Source: Candidatus Aalborgicola bjergmarkensis
GTDB lineage: Bacteria; Pseudomonadota; Gammaproteobacteria; Burkholderiales; Burkholderiaceae_C
Reading direction: 5' to 3'
Assembly (NCBI GenBank): GCA_016708725.1
Contig: JADJFE010000030.1
Coordinates: 434,001 to 498,000 of the forward strand
DNA length: 64,000 nucleotides
Below the pieces are notes generated by a model that saw only the letters and a list, made by a program, of their open reading frames with translations, searched no databases and was not told where the DNA came from. Numbering within the stretch: the first letter of the stretch is position 1; each line of letters starts with the position of its first letter. Made by a program: the position numbers and the translations under genes. Positions 48,043-58,800 of the stretch are shown here, one piece after another.

Positions 48043-49344
48043 ATGGTGATCGACTTTAAAACTCTGGCTAAACTTTTCTGTGTAGCCGCCGTGCTGGTGG
48101 CATCAGGGTGTTCCAAGGAGCCTGCAGCTGTGAAGTCTGAGCCGACTGCGGTGGCGCGCAAGAAAGTGACGCTGATCCATTATTTCTCCGGCACGCTCAG
48201 TGGCGGATTCAACGACATGATTCAGCGCTTTAACCAAAGCAACAAAGACCTGGAACTTTCTGTATCCGCACTCGACCACGAAGCGTTCAAGAGCAGCATT
48301 GTGGACTCCCTGAGCCGCGAAAACCCGCCCGATGTGTATTCCTACTGGGCCGGATCGCGTGTCGAATCGATTCGCGACAAGCTCCTGCCCATTGACAGCA
48401 TGTGGGAACAGGAAAAACTCTCCGACAAATTTTCACCCTCCATCGTGGCCTCAGCCAGCACCTACCAGGGCAAAAAATATGTGCTGCCCATCACCCAGCA
48501 CTACGTGGGTTTTTATTACAACAAAAAGGTGTTTGATGCTGCCGGACTTACGCCTCCCAAGACATGGCAGCAGTTTGTAGATGCCTGCGAAACGCTTAAA
48601 AAGCGTGGTGTGACACCTATTGCGCTGGGCTCCAAGCCCAAGTGGCCGGCCCAGTTCTGGTTCGATTACCTGCTGCTGCGCACGGCTCCCTACGCGTACC
48701 GCGACCAACTCCTTTCCGGTAAAGCGCGTTATACCGATGCGCAAGTGCAAGAGGTTTTTAAACTCTGGTCAGGTCTGTTGGTCAAGGGCTACTTCAACGC
48801 CAACCCGAACGAGAGTGAATGGGACACTGGCGCGGCCGAAGATGTTTATTCCGGCAAGGCGGGCATGACCCTGATGGGCACCTGGCTGTCAAGCTTTTTC
48901 TCTGATGAGAAGCACAAATGGGTTGCCGACACCGACTATGGATTTTTCTCGTTTCCGGTCATTGACGAAAAAATTCCGCTCACGGCGTTAGGACCCGTGG
49001 ATGGGTTGATTGTTCCCGCAAAATCCGACAACCCCAGCGGAGCCTTGAAGGTTCTGGCGTTTATGGCCAGCGAAGAAAATCAAAAATTGATGAGCAAAGG
49101 CTCGGGTGCTTTCGCCCCGAACTTAGGCATACAGAAGGATTTTTACAGCCCGTTTCAGCAAGCTATTTTGAAAGATATTGCGGCCAGCCCGAATTGGGCG
49201 TTTAACTACGATCTGGCCACGCCGCCAGCAGCCGCTGCCATCGGACTCGATGCCTTTGTTGAATTTCTCAAGTTTCCGCTGCAGTATCCCAAAGTGCTGG
49301 AAAAAACCGATGCCCTGATGCGTCCCGTGTTGGATGGTAAGTAA
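48043..49344 (+). CDS. ABC-type extracellular solute-binding lipoprotein
   Basis: Periplasmic binding protein (family 1, sugar type), 433 residues from ATG 48043. The signal peptide ends in a lipobox (VLVASGC, Cys at about residue 22), so it is membrane-anchored by lipid. Family features: VTLIHYFSGTLSGGFNDMIQ, the hinge YVLPITQHYVGFYYNKKVFD with AAGLTPPKTWQQFVDACETL, and GKAGMTLMGTWLSSFF. No permease or ATPase lies nearby; the next gene (53 bp) is a hybrid histidine kinase with a periplasmic sensor domain. It may therefore deliver a ligand to the kinase instead of, or as well as, a transporter. That is inference. Confidence 0.9.
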   Translation: MVIDFKTLAKLFCVAAVLVASGCSKEPAAVKSEPTAVARKKVTLIHYFSGTLSGGFNDMIQRFNQSNKDLELSVSALDHEAFKSSIVDSLSRENPPDVYSYWAGSRVESIRDKLLPIDSMWEQEKLSDKFSPSIVASASTYQGKKYVLPITQHYVGFYYNKKVFDAAGLTPPKTWQQFVDACETLKKRGVTPIALGSKPKWPAQFWFDYLLLRTAPYAYRDQLLSGKARYTDAQVQEVFKLWSGLLVKGYFNANPNESEWDTGAAEDVYSGKAGMTLMGTWLSSFFSDEKHKWVADTDYGFFSFPVIDEKIPLTALGPVDGLIVPAKSDNPSGALKVLAFMASEENQKLMSKGSGAFAPNLGIQKDFYSPFQQAILKDIAASPNWAFNYDLATPPAAAAIGLDAFVEFLKFPLQYPKVLEKTDALMRPVLDGK

Positions 49345-49396
49345 GGACGTGGCTGGAGAAGTGCGCGGTTTATTGGCGTTTGATTGCTGAGGGTGC

Positions 49397-52300
49397 ATGC
49401 TTCACCGTATTCAGTCTGTTGCATCGGGTTTTAAGCTGCGAATCAAAATTGGTGCGGCATTTGGCTTGATGCTGGCCCTATTGCTGCTCAATGTCTGGTT
49501 TTCTTACACCTTCAGCCGCAATATTGCCCGCGACAACGCCGTCAAAAATCAGGTTTTCCAGCTTGGAGAGTTGTCCTCGAAAATTTCGCAAAACCAAAGC
49601 GGCTACGTCTTTAGCAAAGACCGCAAATACGCGGCCCAAGTTTTTCGTGATATCAAAAGCGCCCTGGCGCTGAGCGCATCGCTGAGCCAGCACAACACGG
49701 CCACTTTGGGCAGCACCGGCGCGCTGGTCAGCCATCTCAACGCCTTTGAGGCCACGTTCGCCCGCTACACGATGCTGGAAGACCAGGTGTCGGCGCTGGA
49801 GCTCAATGCCCGCAAAAACGCAGACATCATTTACGCAACTCTCCATTTGGCTGGAACCCATGCCGGTGCCGTGAGCCCCGCTGAAAAGAGTCAGATCTTG
49901 AGTCTGATGCTGGCTACCAACTGGCAGACTGATGCCGCTCGCCTGACATTGCCGCAGAGTCAGCCCGGCACCGGTGCGGCGGACGAAGTGCTGGCTTTTC
50001 TGAAAAAAGAGGCCGACAGCGATGCCAACGTGGACCGCCAAATGTCCGCCTACAAGCTCTACATCAACATCAAAGAGTACCTGGAGAGTTACCACAAGTT
50101 TGTCGCCATGCGCCGGATTCAGATTGCCAGCTACGGCGAAATGCAGACCATTTCACTGGGCATGCGCGAGCAACTTCGCTCTGCCATTGATCTGCTGGAC
50201 CAGCTCATAGAAGAACGCATAGCCGTCAACCAACTGCTGCGGGGCGTAGAGATGCTGGCTACGCTGCTGCTCTCAATCGCGCTGACTTGGGTGCTTTCTG
50301 CCTTGATTACCCGGCCACTCAAGGATTTGTCCGCAGTGGCGGCGCGTATCTCCGGCGGCGACTACTCGGCCAGAGCCGCCACGCAGTCCCGTGACGAGTT
50401 GGGGGAGTTGGCCAGGAGTTTCAACTACATGGCTGAAAACTTGCAGCGCACCGGGCAGGAGCTGTTGGAATACAACCGCACACTGGAACAAAAAGTGGCC
50501 GACCGAACCGCCGACTTGCTCAGCGCCAACATGGAGGTGGAGCGCGCCAGGGGTGTTGCGGTGGTCGCCGCGCAGGCCAAAAGTGATTTTTTGGCCCGCA
50601 TGAGCCACGAAATTCGCACCCCGATGAATGCCATCATCGGCCTGTCGCAGCTCACACTGCGCACGGATCTAAGCCCCAAGCAGCGCGATTACCTGAACAA
50701 GCTCGGAGGCTCGGCGCAGGCGCTGCTTGGCATCATTAACGACATTCTTGATTTTTCAAAAATTGAAGCCGGCAAGCTGCAACTGGAGAGCATTCCCTTC
50801 AGTCTGCGCGAGGTGCTGGACAACCTGTTTAACGTGGTGACCATGAAGGCCGAGGAAAAAGGCCTGGAACTGATGCTGTCGCAGGAGCGGGATGTGCCTG
50901 AAAGAGTCATCGGCGATCCGCTTCGGCTGGGGCAAATCCTGCTCAATCTGGTGGGCAACGCCATTAAATTCACCCCAACCGGCGACGTGGTGTTAGCCAT
51001 TTCCACCGTGTCGCGCGGCACTGACACGCTGCGGCTGCGCTTTGAGACACGCGATTCTGGTGTGGGCATGACACCCAGCCAGGTCGCCGGTTTGTTTCAG
51101 TCCTTCCACCAGACCGATGGCTCAATTACGCGCCGCTTTGGCGGCACCGGGCTGGGCCTGGCCATTGCCAAACAGCTTATTGAGATGATGCATGGGCGGG
51201 TGTGGGTGGAAAGCGAGCCCGGCAAAGGCAGCTCCTTTATCTTTGAAATCGACTGTGGCGTGGTCAGCGACCACGTTGCCGACTCGCTGCTGCTACCGGA
51301 CGCCATGAAAAATTCGCGCGTGCTGGTGGTGGACGACAACGCCACGGCACGCGAGGTGCTGACCGACATGTTAGAGCGCATGCAGTTTCGGATCGATACC
51401 GCCGATTGTGGCGAGGCTGCGCTGGAAAAAATCAACCAGCAAGTGCAGGAGGCGAGCGAACCCTACAGCCTGGTTTTGATGGACTGGAAAATGCCGGGTC
51501 TCAATGGCATCGAGGTTTCCCGGCACATCAAGAACGACCCGCGCCTCAAGCCTCCTCCGGCCATACTTTTGCTCACGGCCTTTGGCCGGGAGGAGGTATT
51601 TGCGCAGGCGCACGATGCCGGACTGAACGGCTACCTGACCAAACCCGTGGCACCGTCGCTGCTGTACAACAGCATTCTTGATATTTTCGGCATCACGGCT
51701 GCGGCTTCAACACGGGAACTACCGGCTCCACAGGCAGCTGCGCACAGCGCCGACCACATTCGCGGCGCTCGGGTGTTGCTGGTGGAAGACAATGCCATCA
51801 ACCAGTTGGTGGCCTGCCAATTCCTGGAAATGGCCGGCTTGCTGGTTGACGTGGCCAACAACGGGGTCGAGGGCGTTGCAATGACGCGCAGCGGCAGTTA
51901 TGAACTGGTACTGATGGACATTCAGATGCCGGAAATGGATGGTCTGGAGGCCACCCGTTGCATCCGCGCCCTGCCAGAATTCCAGAATTTGCCGATTATT
52001 GCGATGACCGCCAATGCCATGGCAGGAGATCGCCAGCGCAGTCTGGACGCCGGGATGAACGACCACCTGACCAAGCCCATTGACCAGGTGCTTTTACAAG
52101 ACATGCTGGCGCACTGGATCAAGCCCCGCGCGCGTCAGGCAGTTCCTGCGCCGCTGGTGCCGGTTCAGGAAGTAACCGCGCCAACCAGCGATTACGCACC
52201 AACAGACGACGCAAGTTCACAGAAACTTCCCAGCATCCCAGGGCTGGATGCCCGGCTGGGCCTGCAACACATTGGTGGCTCGGTGCAAACCTATGGCCTG

Positions 52301-52882
52301 CTGCTAAAACAGTTTTTGACGGCCAATGCAAACGATGCGCTGCGTGTTGGTGAGGCCATAGAACAGGGGCGCCTGCCCGAGGCCCGACGCATCGCGCACA
52401 CCATCAAAGGCACGGCTGCAACGCTGGGTGCGCAGGGCTTGTCGGCGTTGGCAGCTACGCTTGAGACAGCGCTACGCGGCGGCGATGTGGCCGCCGCCAT
52501 GCCTGCGCTGGCGCAATTCGGCACCAGCTTGAGCACCTTATGCCACGCACTGGCGCAGTATTTTGCTGCCTCCGACACGCCACCCAATACTCCTGATGTG
52601 GGAGGCATGGCCGGTGAACTGAAAGCTCCCGATGCCGGTGAATTGGCAGCCCTGTTGCAGCAACTCCTACCGCTGCTGGACGCGGGGGATTCCGACGCTG
52701 AAGCGCATACAGCCCGGCTTTGCGCCAAAGTCGGGCACAGTGTCTGGGCCGATGCGGTGAATGCCATTGCTGCCCAGGTCAACGACGTGGAGTTTGCTGC
52801 AGCGCGTACCCTTGCCGATCAATTGTTAAAACAATTGACACCGCCAGCCGCCGCGCCAGAACCCCTCAAGGAGCACGGATGA
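49397..52882 (+). CDS. BarA/TorS-like hybrid sensor histidine kinase (HAMP, HK, two receivers, HPt)
   Basis: Phosphorelay kinase of 1161 residues. Two membrane helices (about 19-40 and 278-300) enclose a helical periplasmic sensor domain. HAMP (ISGGDYSARAATQSRDELGE) and a coiled coil follow. The HisKA site is FLARMSHEIRTPMNAIIGLS at about 396-415, the ATPase has NLVGNAIKFT and GGTGLGLAIAKQLIEMM. Receiver 1 has Asp in LVLMDWKMPGLNG, receiver 2 in LVLMDIQMPEMDG, and the HPt His is in ARRIAHTIKGTAATLG. All phosphorelay residues are present, so it should be functional. The stop overlaps the start of the diguanylate cyclase, making it the likely target. Preceded by the solute-binding lipoprotein gene. 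Confidence 0.95.
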   Translation: MLHRIQSVASGFKLRIKIGAAFGLMLALLLLNVWFSYTFSRNIARDNAVKNQVFQLGELSSKISQNQSGYVFSKDRKYAAQVFRDIKSALALSASLSQHNTATLGSTGALVSHLNAFEATFARYTMLEDQVSALELNARKNADIIYATLHLAGTHAGAVSPAEKSQILSLMLATNWQTDAARLTLPQSQPGTGAADEVLAFLKKEADSDANVDRQMSAYKLYINIKEYLESYHKFVAMRRIQIASYGEMQTISLGMREQLRSAIDLLDQLIEERIAVNQLLRGVEMLATLLLSIALTWVLSALITRPLKDLSAVAARISGGDYSARAATQSRDELGELARSFNYMAENLQRTGQELLEYNRTLEQKVADRTADLLSANMEVERARGVAVVAAQAKSDFLARMSHEIRTPMNAIIGLSQLTLRTDLSPKQRDYLNKLGGSAQALLGIINDILDFSKIEAGKLQLESIPFSLREVLDNLFNVVTMKAEEKGLELMLSQERDVPERVIGDPLRLGQILLNLVGNAIKFTPTGDVVLAISTVSRGTDTLRLRFETRDSGVGMTPSQVAGLFQSFHQTDGSITRRFGGTGLGLAIAKQLIEMMHGRVWVESEPGKGSSFIFEIDCGVVSDHVADSLLLPDAMKNSRVLVVDDNATAREVLTDMLERMQFRIDTADCGEAALEKINQQVQEASEPYSLVLMDWKMPGLNGIEVSRHIKNDPRLKPPPAILLLTAFGREEVFAQAHDAGLNGYLTKPVAPSLLYNSILDIFGITAAASTRELPAPQAAAHSADHIRGARVLLVEDNAINQLVACQFLEMAGLLVDVANNGVEGVAMTRSGSYELVLMDIQMPEMDGLEATRCIRALPEFQNLPIIAMTANAMAGDRQRSLDAGMNDHLTKPIDQVLLQDMLAHWIKPRARQAVPAPLVPVQEVTAPTSDYAPTDDASSQKLPSIPGLDARLGLQHIGGSVQTYGLLLKQFLTANANDALRVGEAIEQGRLPEARRIAHTIKGTAATLGAQGLSALAATLETALRGGDVAAAMPALAQFGTSLSTLCHALAQYFAASDTPPNTPDVGGMAGELKAPDAGELAALLQQLLPLLDAGDSDAEAHTARLCAKVGHSVWADAVNAIAAQVNDVEFAAARTLADQLLKQLTPPAAAPEPLKEHG

Positions 52883-53799
52883 CCGACTTCAAAGAACATG
52901 AGCGCCAGAGTGTTCTGGTGGTGGATGACGAACGCATCAACCGCACGGTACTGGCCGATCTGCTCAAGGCCGAATACCAGGTGCTGCTGGCCAAAAGCGG
53001 CGAACAGGCGCTGGAGCGTGCATTGCAAGACAACGCGGTGGATCTGATTTTGCTCGACGTGATGATGCCCGAGATGGATGGCTACGAAGTCATTCGCCAA
53101 CTCAAGCAGCACGACAAAACCAGGGATATACCGGTAATTTTCATTACCGCCCTGAACTCGGTAGGCGACGAAGAGATGGGCTTAAGTCTGGGGGCCAGTG
53201 ACTACATTGGCAAGCCCTTCAGTCCTGCCATTGTGCGGGCGCGCGTGGGCAACCTGATGCGCTTTGTGCACCAGCGCAAGCTGCTCGAAGCGCTGGCAGG
53301 CCGCGATGGACTGACCGAAATCCCCAACCGCCGCACCTTCGACGAAACCCTGGTGCGTGAATTGAGGCGCAATGCACGCGAAGGCGGCAATTTGTCGCTG
53401 GCCATGATCGATGTGGACTACTTCAAGCAATACAACGACCACTATGGCCATGCGCGTGGCGACTGGGTGCTTAAATCAGTGGCGCGCGCGCTGAGCCGCG
53501 TTTTAAGCCGCCCAAGCGACTTTGTTGCGCGTTATGGCGGCGAGGAATTTGTGCTCATCATGCCCGACACCGATGCCAAGGGTGCTCGTGCGGTGGCTGA
53601 ATTAGCCCGCACCGCTGTAGAAGCGCTCGCTATTGCGCATGAAAAGTCTAACGTTGCCCCCTATATCACCGTGTCGGTGGGCGGCAGCACCGTCACGGCT
53701 AAGAATCTGTCAGAACTTGAACTGGCGCAACAGGCAGATGCCCGTCTCTACGACGCCAAGCACCACGGCCGCAATCGGGTGGTGTGGCATCCGACATGA
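52879..53799 (+). CDS. PleD-like response regulator diguanylate cyclase
   Basis: Receiver-GGDEF protein of 306 residues from ATG 52879, which overlaps the kinase stop (ATGA) and has AAGGAGCACGG upstream. The receiver has VVDDERINR, phospho-Asp in LILLDVMMPEMDG and Lys in GKPF. The GGDEF domain keeps the active loop GGEEF (VARYGGEEFVLIMPD) and an upstream RxxD (RPSD) as inhibitory site. It should make c-di-GMP when phosphorylated, most likely by the hybrid kinase immediately upstream. Coupled translation supports a stoichiometric pair. The short gap to the GGDEF-EAL gene (48 bp) suggests a common operon. Confidence 0.95.
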   Translation: MTDFKEHERQSVLVVDDERINRTVLADLLKAEYQVLLAKSGEQALERALQDNAVDLILLDVMMPEMDGYEVIRQLKQHDKTRDIPVIFITALNSVGDEEMGLSLGASDYIGKPFSPAIVRARVGNLMRFVHQRKLLEALAGRDGLTEIPNRRTFDETLVRELRRNAREGGNLSLAMIDVDYFKQYNDHYGHARGDWVLKSVARALSRVLSRPSDFVARYGGEEFVLIMPDTDAKGARAVAELARTAVEALAIAHEKSNVAPYITVSVGGSTVTAKNLSELELAQQADARLYDAKHHGRNRVVWHPT

Positions 53800-53847
53800 G
53801 CGTAAAAAGATGCCAGCCCGTTGACCAAGAAATGACAAACAGAATCC

Positions 53848-55775
53848 ATGTCCATGTCCATGCTCCAGAACCTTCGTCAACGTTTCTTCCCCGCACCCAG
53901 TCATTCTGACAGTCTGCGGGAGTGGCGAGGGCAATTACTCCAGAGCCTTTTGAACATCGCATTGGCAGTTGGTGTGCTGGCGGCAGTGCCCTGCATCGTG
54001 TTGTCGGTGCGTGAATCGCTTTGGCCGGTTGCGGCGGCGGATTTGATTGCCATCCTCTGGATCGCCAAGTTATGGCATGGCAAGGGTATGGCTTATCGCC
54101 TGCGCACCTATCAATTACTCGCACTGATGTACTTGTTGGCGATGGTGCTGCTCGTCTACATTGGTCAAGCGAGTCAGATATACCTGATAGCCATTCCCGT
54201 GTTGGCTGTTTTGCTGCTCAATATGCGGGTTGCTGCCTGGATCCTTGCGATCAACACGCTTTCATTTTCACTCGTTGGCTATTTCTCCCATGCCGATCAC
54301 ACATTGGTAGCGCTCAACGGCAATCCTTTTCTGGCCTGGGTAATCATGGCCGTCAATTTTTTCGCCATCAGCGTGTTGCTGACAAGCTCCTGCGGGTTTT
54401 TACTGCACAGTTTTGAGAGCGCATTGCAGCGCCATCATGAGCATGCCCGGTACCTGCATACCATGCTGTATACCGATAGCATGACCGGACTACCCACCGC
54501 CAATGCGCAGCATGAACGCATCAACGCATGGATTGATGCGGGGACTGCGTTTTCACTCCTGGTGTTGAACCTGGATGACTTCCGGTTGGTCAACAACAAT
54601 CTGGGTGCCACTGGTGGCAATGCCATTTTGGCGCAGGTAACCACAATCATGCGCTCCGCCGTTGGGGAGCAGGGCGAGTTGGCTCGGGCATCTGGCGCTG
54701 AATTCACGTTGTTGGTCGCACATACCCACGAGCAGGCACAGCTGCAGGCTTTGGCCAAGCGCGTTCAGGCCCATCTGGAACGCCCCCTGTCTTTTCAGGG
54801 GGCCATTGTGCACGTTGCACTGTCTGTGGGGATTGCACGCTTTCCTATCGATGCCGACAGTACGGACGAAATGCTGCGCAAGGCGCATGTGGCCTTGCAG
54901 GATGCCATCGCACAGGGCGGACGTGGCGTTTGTAGCTATGCGTCGTGGATGGATGCCAGTCAGCAAGAACAAATCTGGCTAGACCACCATTTGCGGGATG
55001 CCCTGGAAACAAACCAGTTTGCTTTGTATTACCAGCCAAAAATTCTCCTGGAGACTGGTCGTGCCACCAGCGTGGAGGGCTTGCTGCGCTGGAAACATCC
55101 CCAGCGCGGCAACATTCCCCCAGACCAGTTCATCCCGCGCGCAGAAGCCACTGGTTTGATTATTCCGATTGGTCGCTGGGTACTGGAGACGGCTGCGCGT
55201 CAGGCGGCCAACTGGGCGGCGTGGGGGCGTGCAGTCCGGGTGGCGATCAACGTCAGTGCACGTCAACTGGCAGACCCCGAACTGATCCAGCGCTTGCGTG
55301 AAGCGCAAACCTTGGCAGGTGGTTTGCTTGACATTGAACTCACGGAGAGTTGCCTGATTGCCAACGAAAAAGAGAGTCTTGAATTTGTCGAACAGTGTCG
55401 CGTTATGGGCTTTGGTGTGCATCTGGATGATTTTGGTACCGGCTATTCCTCGCTCTCGCGCCTGGGCGGCATGCCGCTGACGGTCATCAAACTGGATCGG
55501 GCATTCATTGCCCCCATCGGCAAAAGCCAAAATCAGATGCCTTGCTGAAAGCCATGATGAGCATTGGCAAAGAGTTGCGCCTGCAGGTAGTGGCCGAAGG
55601 GGTTGAAACACAGGCGCAGGTTGATTATTTGCAGTCTTTGGGGGTGCGTTATGTACAGGGCTGGCTCTTCGCACGGGCCATGTCCAGCCAGGACTGTGAT
55701 GACTGGCTGGCGGTTAATCTGGAGGGGCGCACTCCGGAAGAGGCCGCCGCGTCCACCTTTGTGGGGCTGCTATGA
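53848..55775 (+). CDS. Membrane GGDEF-EAL protein, frameshifted near the C-terminus
   Basis: Inner-membrane c-di-GMP phosphodiesterase-type protein, about 643 residues if repaired. Five or six helices fill residues 30-190. The GGDEF domain is degenerate (ARASGAEFTLLVAH), so it is unlikely to make c-di-GMP. The EAL domain has SVEGLLRWKHPQRG (EGL variant), DIELTESCLI and DDFGTGYSSLSRL. The frame breaks after IAPIGKSQNQ and stops at 55548. The EAL remainder (DALLKAMMSIGKELRLQVVA, EGVETQAQV, VRYVQGWLFARAM) continues in another frame to 55775. One missing A in the run at 55529-55532 explains it. Either sequencing error or a broken gene; as read, the EGVE glutamate is lost. Confidence 0.85.
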
Positions 55776-55833
55776 GCAAAAACGTGATGAACGCCTTTGA
55801 CAGAAGTCGGGAAAACAGGTTCCTTTAACCGGA

Positions 55834-58800
55834 ATGGTAATGAACACATTGCATCTTGGTCAGGTCGTAAAGAAGTCGGATTTGGCTGTTGTCGCCGTGC
55901 TGTGCGCTACTATGGCAATCCTGGTCGGTGCCAGGTCGGTGCATTACCTGTTTTTTCACACGATGGCGGAAGTTTTTGCCATCGTCGTCAGCTTCTCGAT
56001 ATTCATGCTGACCTGGACCAGTAGCCGGTATCTGTCCAATGGCTACCTGGTAGTCATAGGCGCCGCATACGGAGCCATCGGTGTCGTGGATGTCTTTCAT
56101 ACGCTGACCTTCAAGGGTATGAATCTTTTTCCGGGTGTCTCCCCCAACTACCCCACCCAGTTCTGGCTGACAGCCCGCTATATCGAGGCGCTTGCCCTTC
56201 TGTGCGGACCCCTTGTCATCGGCAGAAAGCCCAATTTCTTTTATGTAAGCATTGGTTTTGCAGCCGTCGCGACGGCAGCTTGCGTCGCGGTAATGTACCA
56301 ATGGTTTCCTGCCACATTCATTGATGGCGTTGGCTTAACCCCATTCAAGGTTTACAGCGAGTACATCATCATCGCGATGCTGATGGTGGGCTTCGTCCTG
56401 CTGTATCGGTCCAGGCGTCAATTTGAACCAAGGATATTTTTCCTGCTTGTCTGCTCACTGTGGTTGGCCATTGCAACCGAATTTTGTTTTACAAAATACG
56501 TCGGGTTTTACGATTTCATCAACGAACTCGGTCACTATTTCCGGTTCCTGTCCGTAGCCCTTGCCTTCGTTGCGATTGTTCTTTCGGGTGTCCGTCAGCC
56601 GTTGGAATTGATATTCCACGAGATGGATGTGCAAAAGCGCGAGCTTGACGCAATCAACCTGAAGTTGGCCAATAGCGAGTCATTTAATATCAGCGTGTTT
56701 GACTCCATTATCGAAAGCATCGCTGTTCTCAACGCTCAGGGTGTCATCATCGCGGTTAATGGAGCATGGCGTCGGTTCGCCCTGGAAAATGGCGCACCAC
56801 ACCTTGTCAATAGCTCGGTCGGTTTGAACTATCTGGACATCTGCACAAGAGCCTGTGCCCAGGCTGATGGTGCAGAAGCCATCGCCACTGAAGCGGGTAT
56901 TCGGGCGGTTTTGGCCGGCGAGAAAGAGGAGTTCAGACTCGAATATCCCTGCCACTCACCCGTCGTAGAGCGCTGGTTTAACTTGCGTGTCACGCCGCTA
57001 CACGGGCCTAGGCGTGGGGTAGTAATCGCCCATGAGAACACCACCGAGCGCAAACTGAGCGAGTCGGTTCTACGCAAGGAACGCGATTTCAGCCAAGCCA
57101 TTTTTGATACAGCAGGCACCGTAATTGCCGTATTGGATCGCAAAGGACACATCGTTCGACTCAACAAGGCGGGTGAGACGCTTACCGGCTATCGTTTTGA
57201 GGAAGTTTGTGAGAAACCGTTCTGGGATATTTTCTTGCTGGAAAGTGAGCGCGATGGAGTCGCAGCAGTTTTCGACTGCACGACTGCCGGTGATATTGTG
57301 GCGCGCTATGAAAACCATTGGCGCTGCAAGGATGGCAGCGCACGTCTGCTCGATTGGCACAACACCGTGCTGTTGAACGACAAGGCAGAGGTTGAATACA
57401 TTATCGGTATTGCCAATGACATCACTGAGCGCAAGCGGTCTGAAGAAGCGATCTCCGTGAGCGAGAAGAAATTCCGCACGCTTTTTGAAGAGATGGTGAG
57501 CGGTTTTGCACTGCATCAAATGGTCTATGACGAGACCGGCAGGCCCATTGACTACATCACACTGGAAGTGAACCGTGAGTTTGAGCGCTTACTGAACGTA
57601 GCAAAGGAAAGCGTCATTGGGAAAAAGGCCTATGAGACCGTGCCTGCACTGGATAGAAAATGGCTCGATATTTTCAGTAAGGTTACGCTGACCGGGATAC
57701 CAGAAAGCTATGAGGAATACGCATCGAATCTCGGAAAATGGTTTTCTGGCACCGTGTTTTCTCCTCAAAATGGATTGGTTGCCGGTACGTTTATTGACAT
57801 TACCGACCATAAGGCGGCAGAGCGTGAAATGCGTATTGCGGCCACCGCTTTTAACTCTCATGAGGGCATGACCGTTACCGATGCAGATGGAACGATACTT
57901 CGGGTGAACGATGCCTTCACCCAGATCACCGGCTATCCTGCTGAAGAAGTTATTGGCAAGAATCCTCGCCTACTGCAATCGGGTCGTCATGATGCCAATT
58001 TCTATGCGGCCATGTGGGAAAGCATCCATAGCACCGGAAAATGGGAAGGGGAAATATGGAATCGTCGCAAGAGCGGTGAAATCTATCCGGAGCGCCTTTC
58101 GATTACTGCTGTGAGAAGTGCGAACGGTGTCATCACCAATTACGTCGGCACGTTTATCGACATCACCCTGAGCATGGCAGCAGAGGAAGAGATCAAGAAT
58201 CTGGCGTTCTATGATCCCCTTACGCGCTTGCCCAACCGGCGGCTTTTGATGGATCGGCTTCAGCAGGCCTTGACTTCGAGTAAGCGTAGCGGCAGGGAAT
58301 GTGCGTTGTTTTTCCTTGACCTGGACCATTTCAAGACGCTCAATGACACGCTCGGCCATGACATGGGAGACTTGTTGTTGCAACAGGTTGCGCAACGTCT
58401 TGAATCCTGTGTGCGTGAAGGAGACACCGTGGCACGCCTGGGTGGAGACGAGTTCGTGGTGATGCTGGAAGAGCTGAGCGAATTGCCGGTTGACGCTGCG
58501 GCACAAACTGAAATTGTTGGCAATAAGATATTGGACGTTCTCAACCAGCGCTACCAGCTTTCCACGCACGAATACCGCAGTTCCCCCAGTATCGGAGTCA
58601 CCCTGTTCAAGGGCAACCAATCGTCGATAGAAGAACTGTTGAAACAGGCTGACATTGCCATGTATCAGGCCAAGAGTTCCGGTCGCAACGCCTTGCGCTT
58701 CTTCGATCCGGAGATGCAGGCTGCCATTCACGCCCGCGTAGACCTCGAAGACGAATTGCGCAAAGCCATTGAGAACCATCAATTCCATTTGTATTACCAG

